Shown here: positions 33,740-44,765 of the stretch, one piece after another | How the letters are laid out: each line of letters starts with the position of its first letter | Position numbering within the stretch: the first letter of the stretch is position 1 | From: Aedes albopictus | Lineage: Eukaryota; Arthropoda; Insecta; Diptera; Culicidae | DNA: 64,000 bases | NCBI RefSeq assembly: GCF_035046485.1 | Contig: NC_085138.1 | Span: forward strand, 40,087,464 to 40,151,463 | Direction: 5' to 3' | The notes under the pieces: model-generated | The model's input: only the letters and a program-made list of their open reading frames with translations | Told to the model about the DNA's origin: nothing | Database searches by the model: none | Position numbers and translations under genes: made by a program

Positions 33740-35760
33740 ATACCTCCAGTTACTCCTGACGAAATTTCTGAGGAACTCCTAGAGGAATTTTTGGAAACTT
33801 ATGGAGGAATTCCCGAGGTGGAGTTCCCGATGAATTTCTGGAGGAATTTCTGAGGAAATCCTGGAGGAACTACTGACGATTTCCAGGAAGAATCCCTAAA
33901 GATCTTCTGGAGAATTACCAGAAGATCTTCTTGAAGGATTACCCGAAGATCTTCTTGAATAATTCTCGAGGAACTCCTGCATGAATTCCCGAGGATTTCC
34001 AATGAACACCAGGACGATTTCCCGAGGATCTTCTGGAGGTATTTCCGAGGATATACTGGAGGAATTTTCGAGAAATTCCGGGAGAAATACCCGTGGAACT
34101 CCTGGATGCTTTTTCGGATTTCTTTGTAGAATTCGTGGAAATAAATACGAGAAACTTCTTAAGGAATTATTTGAGAAAAATCACGAAAAGTACTAGGGAA
34201 CACCTGAAGAGAACCATGCATAATTGCTGGAGGAGTTCTTGATGAACTTCTGAAGTAAATTTCATGGAAATTCTGGAGGGAATTTCCTGGGAAATTCCTG
34301 AAGAAATTCTCGGGGACTCTTGGAGAATTTTCCAAAGAACTCATGGCGGAATTCCCAAAGAACTCCTAGAGGAAAGTCCGAGGAACTTCTGGCAAAATTC
34401 CTGAGGAACTTCTGGAGGAATTCCCGAAGAACTCCTGGAGGGATTCCCAAAGAACTTCTGGAGGAATCTTCCCGAGGATTTCTACTAGGAATTCCCGCGG
34501 ATCTCCTGGAGGAATTCCCGAAATACTTCTGGAAGAGCTTCTGTAAAACTCCTGGAAGAATTCAAAAAGAAATTGTGGAAGAATTCCCCAGACACTTCTG
34601 GAAGAATTCCCGAGGAACTTCTAAAGGAATATCCGAGAACCTACTGCAGAAATTCCCAATTATCTTCTGGAGGAATTTCCGAAGAACTCTTTGAGGAATT
34701 TCTTATGAGCTCAAGAATGAATTCCCGAGGATCTTCTGGAAGAATTTCCGGATTTTTTTTGAGAAACTCTTGGATATAAACCCGAGGAATTATGCATTAT
34801 TGCTGGAGGAGTATTCGGAAGACTTCTGAAGTAAATTTCGTGGAAGTTGTAGATGAAATTTCCGGATAATTTATGTAGTTAATAAAAAAAATTGTTGAGA
34901 AATTCTCTGGGAAACCCCGAGGGACTCTACCAAAATTACTGCAGCAATACTTCGGTTGCTTCTAAGGGGATTCCCGTAATATTCTTGGGGAATTCATGAA
35001 GGGATTTCCAGGAAATTCCTGGAGAAATTCTCTAAGACTCGTGGAGAAATTTCCATGAAACTCATTAAGGAATTTCCTTAGAGCTCCAAGATACATTACA
35101 CTCTGTGGGACTTTTGTTGAAATTGCCTGGATTTTTTTGCAGGAATTTCTAAAGAACTGATGGTGGAATTTCCAAGGAACTCTTGGAGAAATTTCGAAGG
35201 GATTCCTGGATGAATTCGCGAGGATATTCTGAAGGATTTTTTGTAGAAATAAATCCGAGGAACTTCTTGAAGAATTTTTGGAAAACCCTTGAAATATTCG
35301 AGGGAAATCCAGAGGAAACCATGCATTATTGTTGGAAGGCTTCTTGGGAAACTCAAAGTAAATTTCATGTAAGTTCAGGAGGGAATTTTCGAATAATTTA
35401 TGTTAATATTTTCAGTAAAATCATGGAGAAATTCCCTGCGTAATCCTGGAGGAATTGTACCTCAAATGCTGCAAGAACTCTTCGAAGGTTCTTAAGGAAT
35501 TTTCATGGTATTCTTGGGGAGCCATGGACGAATTCCCGAGTAACTCCTGGAGAATTTCTCGAAGACTCCTGGAGAACTATATCTGGAAACTTGGAAAGTA
35601 ATTCCCGAGGTACTTCTGTAGGAATGTCTGAAGAGACATCCCGGTGAACTTAATAAATTTGTTATGAAGCTTTGTCAGGAATCACAAAAAAAAACTGGAG
35701 GAATCCCAGAAGAAACTCTTGAAGGGATTTCAGACTCTTGGAGGAATTACAACGCCTTTC
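33740..35760 (-). repeat. 24-bp minisatellite, right arm (inverted)
   Basis: From about 33740 the units appear as the reverse complement (AATTCCCGAGGAACTCCTGG). The switch is abrupt. The arm decays towards 35000-35760. Confidence 0.85.
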
Positions 35761-35947
35761 TTGATATAAGATGTCATCATTAAGGTCATCACGCATTATA
35801 GAGCGCAGTGAGAACATAGCATAAATTTTGATTTTTAACATTAGTTTTATACCAAAGCCACAATATGGTGTGTGAAGACATGTGAAGACATTTCAACGTG
35901 CCTTACGAAGACATTCGAAAATTTCACCTGGCATCCCTGGTTCCGTG

Positions 35948-36327
35948 TATAATTTGGACACACTCAGAAAAAAATCCAAAAACTAAATAGTATAAATCCC
36001 ACACTAAATTCATTTCTCCTGGTTGACCCCAAGCTTGGTTTATACGCACCCTATACTGGCCTAGTATAACTTTGATATAAACGAATTCCAGTATAAGTTG
36101 CAAATATTAAGGCTAGTTTGAACTGGATTTAAAAATAATTTGTTTAAATGGTTTTGTTGTTGTTTTTTTCATCAGAATAAAAAAATACAAAGAATAAAAA
36201 AATAGGCGAGATTTTATTCGATTATGGGAAATACAAACTCGGTGATCTTCCTTCACCCAAGCCTTCACCAACACGGCCGTTCTCGTTGTGTTGCTCGTTT
36301 ATTTACACCAGCATCCTGCAGTGCTTC
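35948..36327. other. Unassigned AT-rich sequence left of mag element
   Basis: No frame or repeat end is recognised. It ends in the GCTTC target of the LTR element. Confidence 0.4.
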
Positions 36328-36458
36328 TGTTGTGGTTTTACTTGTATACCCCTTTTATACATGTCATGTACGCCTCTGTCTAGCCTGAAATGTCAAAGCG
36401 ACTCGATGTAATATTTAGTTAATAAAGCAAGCTTCTACCGAAAACACGTATGCAAACA
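36328..36458 (+). repeat. 5' LTR of mag-type element
   Basis: 131 bp, TGTTGTGG...GCAAACA. It contains TATACCCCTTTTATA and, near the end, AATAAA. Confidence 0.88.
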
Positions 36459-36651
36459 TGGTGTCAGAAGTTGCGTAGTTTTTTTCGAATTCCGGCGTCA
36501 TTACGAAATCGCGGAAAGTACTTCGAGGAAACATTGGCGTCAAAGTGGAACAACTCGGTTGTAATTTAGTGCGCGTGATTAGTTTACACCGCGGTATCAT
36601 AAAAGTAGTTCGGTTTCCAGCTAAGACCCATGGAATTTCCCAACGTTGAAA

Positions 36652-38534
36652 ATGGATCCTCAACAGATGAGTGCCTACATGCAGAGCCAAAAGGCTGTTT
36701 TCGATGCAATGCTACAACAAATGCAGCAATTGAATGCGGCTCCTGCGGCCGCCGCCCGAGCGCCTGCTTTTGTTCCACTCCCGCCGCCGCTATCGGTGGA
36801 TGGTGACATGGAGCAGAACTTCGAGTTTTTCATCACGAACTGGGAACATTACGGCAAGAGTGTGGGAATAGATAAGTGGCCGAATGACGATAATGAACGC
36901 AAAGTTAGTTTGCTCATGTCTGTGATCGGCCAGGCAGCATTGAAAAAGTACAGTAATTTTGACCTGTCTGTCGCGGAAAAGGCAGATTTGACGCTGGCGA
37001 TAGCAGCAATCAAGGCAAAAGTGGTCATTGAAAGGAATGTAAACATTGACAGGCTCGATTTCTTTGAGGCTCGCCAACACCCGGAGGAGTCAATCGAGGA
37101 CTTTGTTCTCCGTCTGAAGCATTTGGCGAGACTAGCAAAGTTGGGCAATCTTGCGGCGGAACTGGTGACTTTCAAGGTCATCACTGCGAATAGATGGCCA
37201 CATCTCCGTCAGAAAATGTTGACAAAGACGAACATCACTGAAGCGGAAGCGGTTACATTCTGCCGTAACCAAGAGATTGGCGAAGCTCGAGCAGAAACAA
37301 CGAAAGTAGACGTGCACAAGTTGAAATCGTCGTCGAAACTTCCCCGGTGCAAATTTTGCGGAGACCGTCACCAATTCACGAAAGGAACCTGTCCGGCATG
37401 GGGAAAGCGTTGTAAAGGATGTGGCGGAAAAAATCACTTCGAGCGAGTTTGCAGAGGAGCGACGGAAAAGAAGAAGAGCAAGAAGAAGTCAGTGAAAGTG
37501 CTTAAGAAAGAAAACAGTAATTCTGAGCTTTCGAGCTCTGAAACGGAGGACAGTGAAAGTGAAAACGAAACCAGTGAAGAAGAAGCGGAGATCAGGAAAA
37601 TTTATGATAATTCCGGATCTGGAGGAAGAGTGTTGGCAGAATTACTATTGAAGTTCAACGGAAAATGGAAAGCTGTGAACTGTGAAGTCGACACCGGTGC
37701 GGACACGAATATCGTCGGTTTGAAGTATCTGCAGGAAATCGCTGAAGGAAGCGGTCCGAAGATAACACCTTCAAAGTATCGTCTTCAGAGCTTTGGAGGA
37801 CACGCTATTGAAGTTATGGGAGAAACGCGGATCAGCTGTAAACGCAATGGGAAGCGATACAAACTGGTGTTCCAAGTAGTAAACGTTGACCACATTCCGT
37901 TGTTGTCAGCAAATGCGAGCAAAGTTCTTGGCTTCGTCAAATTCTGTAACGCTGTTACGTTCTCATCACGTGAAGCATCTCGATCTAATTTGCTTAACGT
38001 TTATCGGGTAAGTGCTCTGGAAATTATAAACAAGCATCAGTCCATTTTCGAAGGCTACGGTCGATTTCCCGGAGTAGTATCTCTTGAGGTTGATGAGTCA
38101 GTTCCCCCGTGCATTCAACCACCCCGGCGAGTTCCTGTGGCCTTGCGCGCACCGCTCAAGGAAGAATTGGACAACCTTGAAAGGGACGGTATAATAGCGA
38201 AGGAGCCTAAGCACACTGAATGGGTGAGCAATATTGTCCTGGTCAGACGTGGACACGACAAAACAGCTCCAATAAGAATTTGCCTGGATCCAGTTCGGCT
38301 GAACCAAGCACTAAAGCGACCCAATCTACAGTTTGTGACGATTGACGAAATTCTACCGGCACTTGGTAGAGCCAAAGTCTTCACAACCGTCGACGCCAGA
38401 AAGGGCTTCTGGCATGTGGTCTTGAGTGAAGAAAGCAGTCGTCTCACCACGTTCTGGACACCGTATGGACGTTTTCGCTGGATCAGACTTCCCTTCGGCA
38501 TCAGTTCAGCACCAGAGATCTTCCAAATGAAGTT
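36652..38534 (+). CDS. Gag-Pol part 1: Gag, protease, start of RT
   Basis: The ATG at 36652 opens a frame with a Gly/Ala-poor capsid-like region. Two zinc knuckles follow (CKFCGDRHQFTKGTC and CKGCGGKNHFERVC, residues about 235-270), then an acidic linker, an aspartic protease core DTGADTN (about residue 350) and the first RT blocks (RICLDPVRLNQAL; TTVDARKGFWH; PFGISSAPEIFQMK). These make retroviral-type particles and cDNA. The frame stops at 38534 only because a TIR element was inserted; the stop at 38601 belongs to that element. Confidence 0.85.
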
Positions 38535-40139
38535 CCCAACTAACAATCACTCATTTAACAGGCACCATTATGACGAATTAATTCAGCATGATGTTGAATA
38601 ACATTTGAATTATTTTCACGTACAACCTATGTTCGGGTTTTGTTCACACAAATTTGGAGAAGTTATAAAGCCTCATGTTGTGCACTAACTTATATTTTGT
38701 TTTTCAAAGCGTTTTACAAATGTACAAGAAAGTTGTTATTAAGCTTTGGCAAAAATGACTGAAAATAAATAAAATGCAAAAAAGTTGAACTTTCACGAGA
38801 GTAATTATTTGCTCTAATATTGAGAACACCTATTATGAAATAAGAATTACATATAAAATTACCTAAATCCGGATTAGAACTCGAGACCTGTCGATTGCCA
38901 GCCGCATGCCTTCCTATCTGCGCCATCCTAGAGATGGTGAGATGCGGCACCCAAAGCAAAACATAATCTTCCCATGACTCAATAATGATCACTCCTGAAC
39001 TTGTGTTCAGCAGTGGTGAATTAGCACAGCACGTGGTAATCAACTGAACAACGCCTTACACTTCAACCGCTGTTCAACTCAAAACACGTGTTTTCCATTC
39101 TGATTTCGCTGTCAGTATTTTTATCGCACGGTGAGAAAACTTGTATCGAATGCGGCCAAAAAGTGTTGGTCCTTATTGAAGATATTGTTTCCAGACGAAC
39201 TAATTGCGATATGAAAATGTTTTTATTTTTATTAATAAATATCGATCTTTAAAAATGTATGACAATATGTGGTGCGGTATGGTCTTGGACATGGTGCATT
39301 CACAGCATTTGTTCAGGTAATCTACTCATGCTCAGTCGAAGATCCGTTAAGATTTTTTTTATTTATGCTTTTGTCATGGAATCTTGATATTATGTTCAAT
39401 AAATAGTGCATAAGGATGTTTCGGAATACTTGAAATGTGTCGATTTCTGAATGCTGTTTGGTTATCTAGGTGTGGGAACAATATTCAGTAAACACAACAG
39501 CACTGAAATGTCAAATGTATCGATCCAAGCGTCTCGTACAATTGAACTGCTGCGGAAGATGAAATATATAATAATCAAGGTACAATATATCTTGTTACAG
39601 ACTAATAATCATAAATAAATGTCTCATTTTTACGTTGATTACGTCTCTTATGGCACTCAATGTTAAACTACATACCTAATTCTAATCCGTTTTATTTTAT
39701 GTGATTCGTTTTCCGTTTTGGTTGATTGATAACTTGGTTGTCTAAACAGTTTTAGCCATGATTTATCCCATAATCCGAACAAAGTTCCGAGTCAAACTAT
39801 GACGGGCTGAAGGCGTTTATTTGACAAGTGAAAAGCACATTGTTCAGGAGCATATGCTTATCGATACATCAGCTTAATAAGATGCAGACAAATGCTTTGT
39901 TAAACTATTTTGTTAAGGAATCAATGCTTGTCGAATAAATTTCTTGTTAAACTTTTGAAAAGTGTTTTTATTTATCATTGTTGATACCGATGAGGAAAGT
40001 CGAACATTGACTATTTTCTCAATTGAAAAATCATTTAAACAGTAATGTGTAGAGCATAATTTTAGTTCAGCTATCATTACCATTATTAAGCAACAATTCA
40101 GCAAGCTTGCTTGTTTGTGACTTGCAATTGTTAGTTGGG
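38535..40139. mobile_element. TIR element CCCAACTAACAATC, copy 1
   Basis: Inverted ends CCCAACTAACAAT / ATTGTTAGTTGGG are flanked by TT (38533-38534, 40140-40141); removal restores the RT frame exactly. 1,605 bp, non-coding. It contains a tRNA-like segment on the minus strand at 38862-38935. A second, much-interrupted copy is at 45389-55090. Confidence 0.85.
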
Positions 40140-40141
40140 TT

Positions 40142-40586
40142 ACAAGAGGTGCTGCAGGGTTTGGACGGCGTGGAGTGTATTGCGGATGATGTGCTGGTGT
40201 TCGGATGCGGAGATACGTTAGAAGAAGCATTGATCGACCACAACAAGTGTCTAGTGAAACTTTTGGAACGATTGGATCAAAACGATGTGAAACTGAATCG
40301 GAGTAAACTGAAGTTGTGTCAAACGGCCGTGAAGTTTTATGGACATTTGCTAACCGACCAAGGCTTAAAGCCTGACGAGTCTAAAGTGGAATCAATAAAA
40401 AACTATCCAGTGCCAACAAACCGCAAAGAACTGCATAGGTTCATCGGAATGGTGAATTATTTGGGACGATTCATTCCGAACCTGAGTGAAAACTTCAGTG
40501 TACTCCGAAAACTAATATCCGAGAAAGAACCGTGGATTTGGTCGTCAAATCAACAAGAAGAGTTCGATCGAGTGAAATGTTTAGTG
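40142..40586 (+). CDS. Gag-Pol part 2: RT catalytic core and connection
   Basis: The same frame resumes after the inserted element with LQEVLQGLDGVECIADDVLV. It contains the RT active-site pair ADD and the RT end (YGHLLTDQGLKPDESKV; LHRFIGMVNYLGRFIPN). Joining 38534 to 40142 keeps codon phase. It is cut at 40586 by the second insertion. Confidence 0.85.
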
Positions 40587-42129
40587 TGTTACTAGTGAAC
40601 AATCCCTAGACGGAGTAATGCAGCCAGAAGGGCCTTATCACTCGTTATCCCCTGACTTCTGGTCACTGCCACGGAAGCCGTCTGGGGTGGGCTACACCCG
40701 CCTCTTTTCTCGGGGTCGGCTATCGACAATAGGTAATGAAGGGGCTGATCAGGACACAAATCACTTGAACACGGTTTTTCACTTTTTAAACGTTTATTAC
40801 TTACGCTAGACTGTGTGGGTGTGTGTGGGTGTGGAGTGTGTTGGGCCGGCCTTCACTGGATCTGCTGGGTTGAACGAATGACGCCACGTGGCACAAATGA
40901 CCCGGATGCTCGGGCCCCACGTTGGGCGCCAATTGTTACTAGTGAACAATCCCTAGACGGAGTAATGCAGCCAGAAGGGCCTTATCACTCGTTATCCCCT
41001 GACTTCTGGTCACTGCCACGGAAGCCGTCTGGGGTGGGCTACACCCGCCTCTTTTCTCGGGGTCGGCTATCGACAATAGGTAATGAAGGGGCTGATCAGG
41101 ACACAAATCACTTGAACACGGTTTTTCACTTTTTAAACGTTTATTACTTACGCTAGACTGTGTGGGTGTGTGTGGGTGTGGAGTGTGTTGGGCCGGCCTT
41201 CACTGGATCTGCTGGGTTGAACGAATGACGCCACGTGGCACAAATGACCCGGATGCTCGGGTTCCACGGGTTCACCGACTGTGGTTCTCGATGGGGCACA
41301 GGGTGATGGTAATGCTGACGCAGAGCTACTGCCGGCTCCGGACTATCGTCTGATATTCCGCCGGGCCACCGTGGTGTGTAACGGCACACAGGGCAAGCAG
41401 CTACCGTCGAAGGTCACCCGGTAGATTGGGGTTAGACACAAACCAAATGGGTCCTATTTTTGGGTGATGGAGGGTCTTAGGGGGCACTTGGGGGATTGTA
41501 CAATGGATTTAATGATTACCTGAATCTTCTTGATGTAATGGCACACAATTTATCCTTTTAACTTTAACTTCAACTACGTTCAATGTGGTATAACCACTTC
41601 GATACTTAAAATCTTCACCGCTTTACTTTTAGGTGTTGTCTGCTCGAGCTCTCGAATAGAAAAGAACTTCTCTTTATATTATCAACCCCGTTCACCCCTT
41701 TTTAGACCCCTCTAGCCAGTTTCTTCAAATTTCGAACTCCATTGTCCCATTCCAGTGCGAAATGTGTATAGTGTACTAATGTGAGTGTATTACAAAATTT
41801 GTTCCCTGTCCTTTAAAGTGACCGTTTTTATGCAGAGTATTTTAGACCTCCTACCCCTCCTATCATTGATATTATTCATTCAGTGCATTCAAATTAGATT
41901 TAATTGATAATATGTACCATGAAATTATAGAAAATCTTATTGGAATGAGATAATTGTTTCTATTAGATATCGAAGCCATACATTTATAGATTATAGATTA
42001 ACATACATCCGTTCTAACCTAGCTATAATACAACAACGTTCACCACGAACAGTAGTATGGTGAGCTTCACTACCACTCACTCTCACTGCTTTGTCGGACT
42101 ATATAGGGTAAATTGCCAGAATGGTAACA
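40587..42129 (-). mobile_element. Defective LTR element: LTR + PBS + partial LTR
   Basis: Flanked by AGTG (40583-40586, 42130-42133). On the minus strand it reads: a 1,196-bp LTR (42129-40934, TGTTACC...AGTAACA), two bases, an 18-nt primer-binding site (40931-40914, TGGCGCCCAACGTGGGGC, complement of the 3' end of tRNA-Lys), then the last 328 bp of the LTR again (40914-40587; equals 41261-40934). All gag-pol sequence is missing. Removal restores the mag frame. Confidence 0.8.
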
Positions 42130-42133
42130 AGTG

Positions 42134-44095
42134 TCCGATGTGAAAACGTTGCGGTATTATGATCCCAATGAACCCTTAGTAATTGAGTGCGACGCAAGCT
42201 GTTTTGGCTTGGGTGTAGCGGTTTTCCAACGAAACGGCGTGATTGGCTACGCGTCGCGAACACTTACTGCAACAGAAAGAAATTACGCGCAAATTGAAAA
42301 AGAACTACTCGCGATCCTTTTTGCATGTGTGAAGTTTGACCAAATCGTAGTTGGTAATTCGATGGTTACGGTGAAAACGGATCATAAGCCGCTAGTGAAT
42401 GTGTTCCGAAAGCCTCTGTTGTCAGCGCCTCGTAGACTGCAGCACATGTTGCTGAACCTCCAAAGGTACAATTTGCGAATCGAGTACGTCACAGGAAAGG
42501 ACAACGTAGTGGCAGATGCGATTTCGCGAGCTCCTTTGGCTGAGTGTCCTGAAGAAGACTGCTTCCGAAAGGCTACTATTTGTGAAGTGTTCCGGAAGAT
42601 TGAAGAAGTCCAGCTGTCATCGTTCCTCAGCATTTCGGAAGATAACATCAAGGAAATTGCCGAAGAAACATCTCAGGATCTAACGCTGCAAGCAATTATG
42701 TCACACGTGCATTCTGGCTGGCCGAGGTCTATATCGCAAGTGCAGGAAGGTGTAAAAGTTTATTTCAAGTACCGGAATGAACTTTCAACACAGGATGGAA
42801 TGCTGTTCCGTAACGATCGGATTGTGATTCCATATTCCCTTCGTAAAAAGATAACTGATAAAGACCATGTGAGCCACAACGGCACTGAGTCAACGCTAAA
42901 ACTAGCACGGGCGAACGTGTTCTGGCCTGGCATGAGTGCGCAGATTCGCGAGGCCGTGAAGGAATGCGCGATTTGTGCCAAATATGCTCCATCACAACCA
43001 CCAGCTCCGATGCAGACACACCCTATACCAGTCCACCCTTTCCAAATCATATCGATGGATGTGTTTTTCGCCGAATACCGTGGTGACAAAAGGAAGTTCC
43101 TCGTCACGGTGGACCACTATTCGGATTTCTTCGAAGTGGATTTACTGAAGGACCTTACACCGAGATCCACGATTGCAGTGTGCAAAGTCAATTTCTCTCG
43201 TCACGGCCGACCTCAACTGGTTGTGACTGACAACGGGACAAACTTCGCAAGTCGTGAATGGAAGCAATTTTCTAGTGATTGGGATTTTCGTCACACTACT
43301 TCCGCTCCAAACCACCAACAAGCAAATGGAAAAGCGGAGGCTGCGGTGAAGATCGCCAAACAGCTCTTGAAAAAATGCTCGGACTCTGGTACAGACTTCT
43401 GGTACGCGCTATTACACTGGCGGAACGTACCAAATAGAATCGGTTCCAGTCCAGTGCAGCGTTTGTTCTCGCGTCAAACAAGAAGTGGTCTTCCAACATC
43501 GATAAAAAACCTGATGCCTCGTGTAGTGGAAGACGTACCTGAATCCATTGAGGTCAACAGAAAGAAGTCGAAGCAGCAATATGATAGGAAGGCCAAAGTT
43601 CTACCTGATCTGGAAGTGGGGGCACCAGTCTATGCCCAGCTGAACCCGGATTCTTGCAAACAATGGACTCCAGCAATTGTATCTCAACGGCAAAGCGACA
43701 GATCCTTCGTTGTCGATGTGGATGGATCCAGCTATCGAAGGGATCGTAAACATCTGAAGCTACGTAATGAACATCTAACGCCATCAAGGTCTCGCTCGAC
43801 TCCGGATGTTTCTGAGTTGTCAGATCCGAAACCATCAGCCACCACTAACGAACAGACACCATCGAGGATTACGTATCCCGAGTACATTCCGCACGAGAAT
43901 CCTTCATCAGCGACTCGGAATGAAGCCAACAGGGAGCCATCGTCAGTAGAACGTCCAACGAGCGCTGCCCCTCTAGCGCCAGTGTCGAAGTCTACTCCAC
44001 TTGCCAGCAGTTCTCAAGTGGACACACCTCGACGTCCAAGAAGAGAAGTGAAAGCGCCAGCTAAGTTTAAAGATTATCTTTTAGATTTTGATTAA
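42134..44095 (+). CDS. Gag-Pol part 3: RNase H and integrase
   Basis: The frame resumes after the duplication AGTG. RNase H: ECDASCFGLGVAVFQ, then TDHKPL. Integrase: zinc-binding H/C region ending ECAICAKY, a DDE core with MDVFFAEY and VTDNGTNFAS, and a Pro/Ser-rich tail ending at 44095. The three parts together make 1,429 codons without a stop or frameshift, so the copy was coding-intact before the insertions. Confidence 0.85.
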   Translation, partial: SDVKTLRYYDPNEPLVIECDASCFGLGVAVFQRNGVIGYASRTLTATERNYAQIEKELLAILFACVKFDQIVVGNSMVTVKTDHKPLVNVFRKPLLSAPRRLQHMLLNLQRYNLRIEYVTGKDNVVADAISRAPLAECPEEDCFRKATICEVFRKIEEVQLSSFLSISEDNIKEIAEETSQDLTLQAIMSHVHSGWPRSISQVQEGVKVYFKYRNELSTQDGMLFRNDRIVIPYSLRKKITDKDHVSHNGTESTLKLARANVFWPGMSAQIREAVKECAICAKYAPSQPPAPMQTHPIPVHPFQIISMDVFFAEYRGDKRKFLVTVDHYSDFFEVDLLKDLTPRSTIAVCKVNFSRHGRPQLVVTDNGTNFASREWKQFSSDWDFRHTTSAPNHQQANGKAEAAVKIAKQLLKKCSDSGTDFWYALLHWRNVPNRIGSSPVQRLFSRQTRSGLPTSIKNLMPRVVEDVPESIEVNRKKSKQQYDRKAKVLPDLEVGAPVYAQLNPDSCKQWTPAIVSQRQSDRSFVVDVDGSSYRRDRKHLKLRNEHLTPSRSRSTPDVSELSDPKPSATTNEQTPSRITYPEYIPHENPSSATRNEANREPSSVERPTSAAPLAPVSKSTPLASSSQVDTPRRPRREVKAPAKFKDYLLDFD

Positions 44096-44132
44096 TCCTA
44101 ACTATTTATTTCGAATTTCGAAAACGAGAAGA

Positions 44133-44263
44133 TGTTGTGGTTTTACTTGTATACCCCTTTTATACATGTCATGTACGCCTCTGTCTAGCCTGAAATGTCA
44201 AAGCGACTCGATGTAATATTTAGTTAATAAAGCAAGCTTCTACCGAAAACACGTATGCAAACA
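44133..44263 (+). repeat. 3' LTR of mag-type element
   Basis: 131 bp, reads identical to 36328-36458. Followed by GCTTC. Confidence 0.88.
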
Positions 44264-44481
44264 GCTTCTGAGTTGCCCGAAATTTGTTTTCGCCTCCTCC
44301 GGGCTCCACTTACTCAGCATCGAAATCGAACGTTTCCGTCTTGCCCGTGGCTGAATCGATTCTTGCTATCCATTGCCACCATCGGAATGCATCATCGCGG
44401 AGTAATGTCCACCGTATCCACCACTGCCGGAACTTCCCGATTGTCTCAACTTGTCCTCGAAAGTACCAAATATGAATGATA
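44264..44481. other. Unassigned sequence right of mag element
   Basis: Somewhat C-rich (CTCCTCCGGGCTCCACTTAC); no domain recognised. Confidence 0.35.
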
Positions 44482-44765
44482 TGACGGAAATTTTTAGAAT
44501 CATTCGCTAAATAAGATTACTCTGCACGGGCAGCACTCATTTCCTCACTGGAAATATCCTTATTTTCCTTGAAATTATTTTTTGCAGATCTCGTGATCTG
44601 TGCGAGTGTCGCATCATGTTTACAAAAAGAGATTGCGGTGCTGAGGGAACTTGCAGATGTAAACAAAAACGTTTATCATTCTAGCGCATTAAAATCGCAA
44701 AGTTTGTCTAATCAGCCTTTGTCAATCAAGTGATTAGGATGTAATCCAGCATATTCAAGTGGCAA

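Larger units (their letters stand above)
32334..35939. mobile_element. hAT-like element carrying inverted minisatellites
   Basis: Inverted ends CAGGGATGCCAG / CTGGCATCCCTG are flanked by a perfect 8-bp duplication GTTCCGTG (32326-32333, 35940-35947), the hallmark of hAT transposition. Subterminal GTGAAGACAT words are repeated on the left (about five) and, in the same sense, on the right (about two). The interior holds a SINE (32538-32711) and two minisatellite arms in opposite orientation. No transposase. Confidence 0.8.
31954..35947. mobile_element. CACGGA MITE split by a hAT-like element
   Basis: Left end CACGGAGAAATCAAACTACC (TA before, 31952-31953); right end GGTAGTTTGTCGGTTCCGTG followed, after the inserted element, by TA at 35948-35949. 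The last eight bases (GTTCCGTG) were the target of the hAT-like insertion and are now duplicated. Confidence 0.7.
36328..44263 (+). mobile_element. Ty3/gypsy (mag-type) LTR retrotransposon, interrupted twice
   Basis: Two 131-bp LTRs (36328-36458, 44133-44263) read as identical and are flanked by GCTTC duplications (36323-36327, 44264-44268). A primer-binding site TGGTGTCAGAAGT starts right after the left LTR and matches the 3' end of a leucine tRNA. A purine tract precedes the right LTR. One Gag-Pol frame is split by insertions at 38535-40139 and 40587-42129. Mag lineage is inferred from the two-knuckle Gag and single frame. Confidence 0.9.

Noticed and set aside
38535..38601. C-terminal extension of the mag Pol frame to 38601
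   Set aside because: These codons belong to the inserted TIR element; the frame properly continues at 40142.
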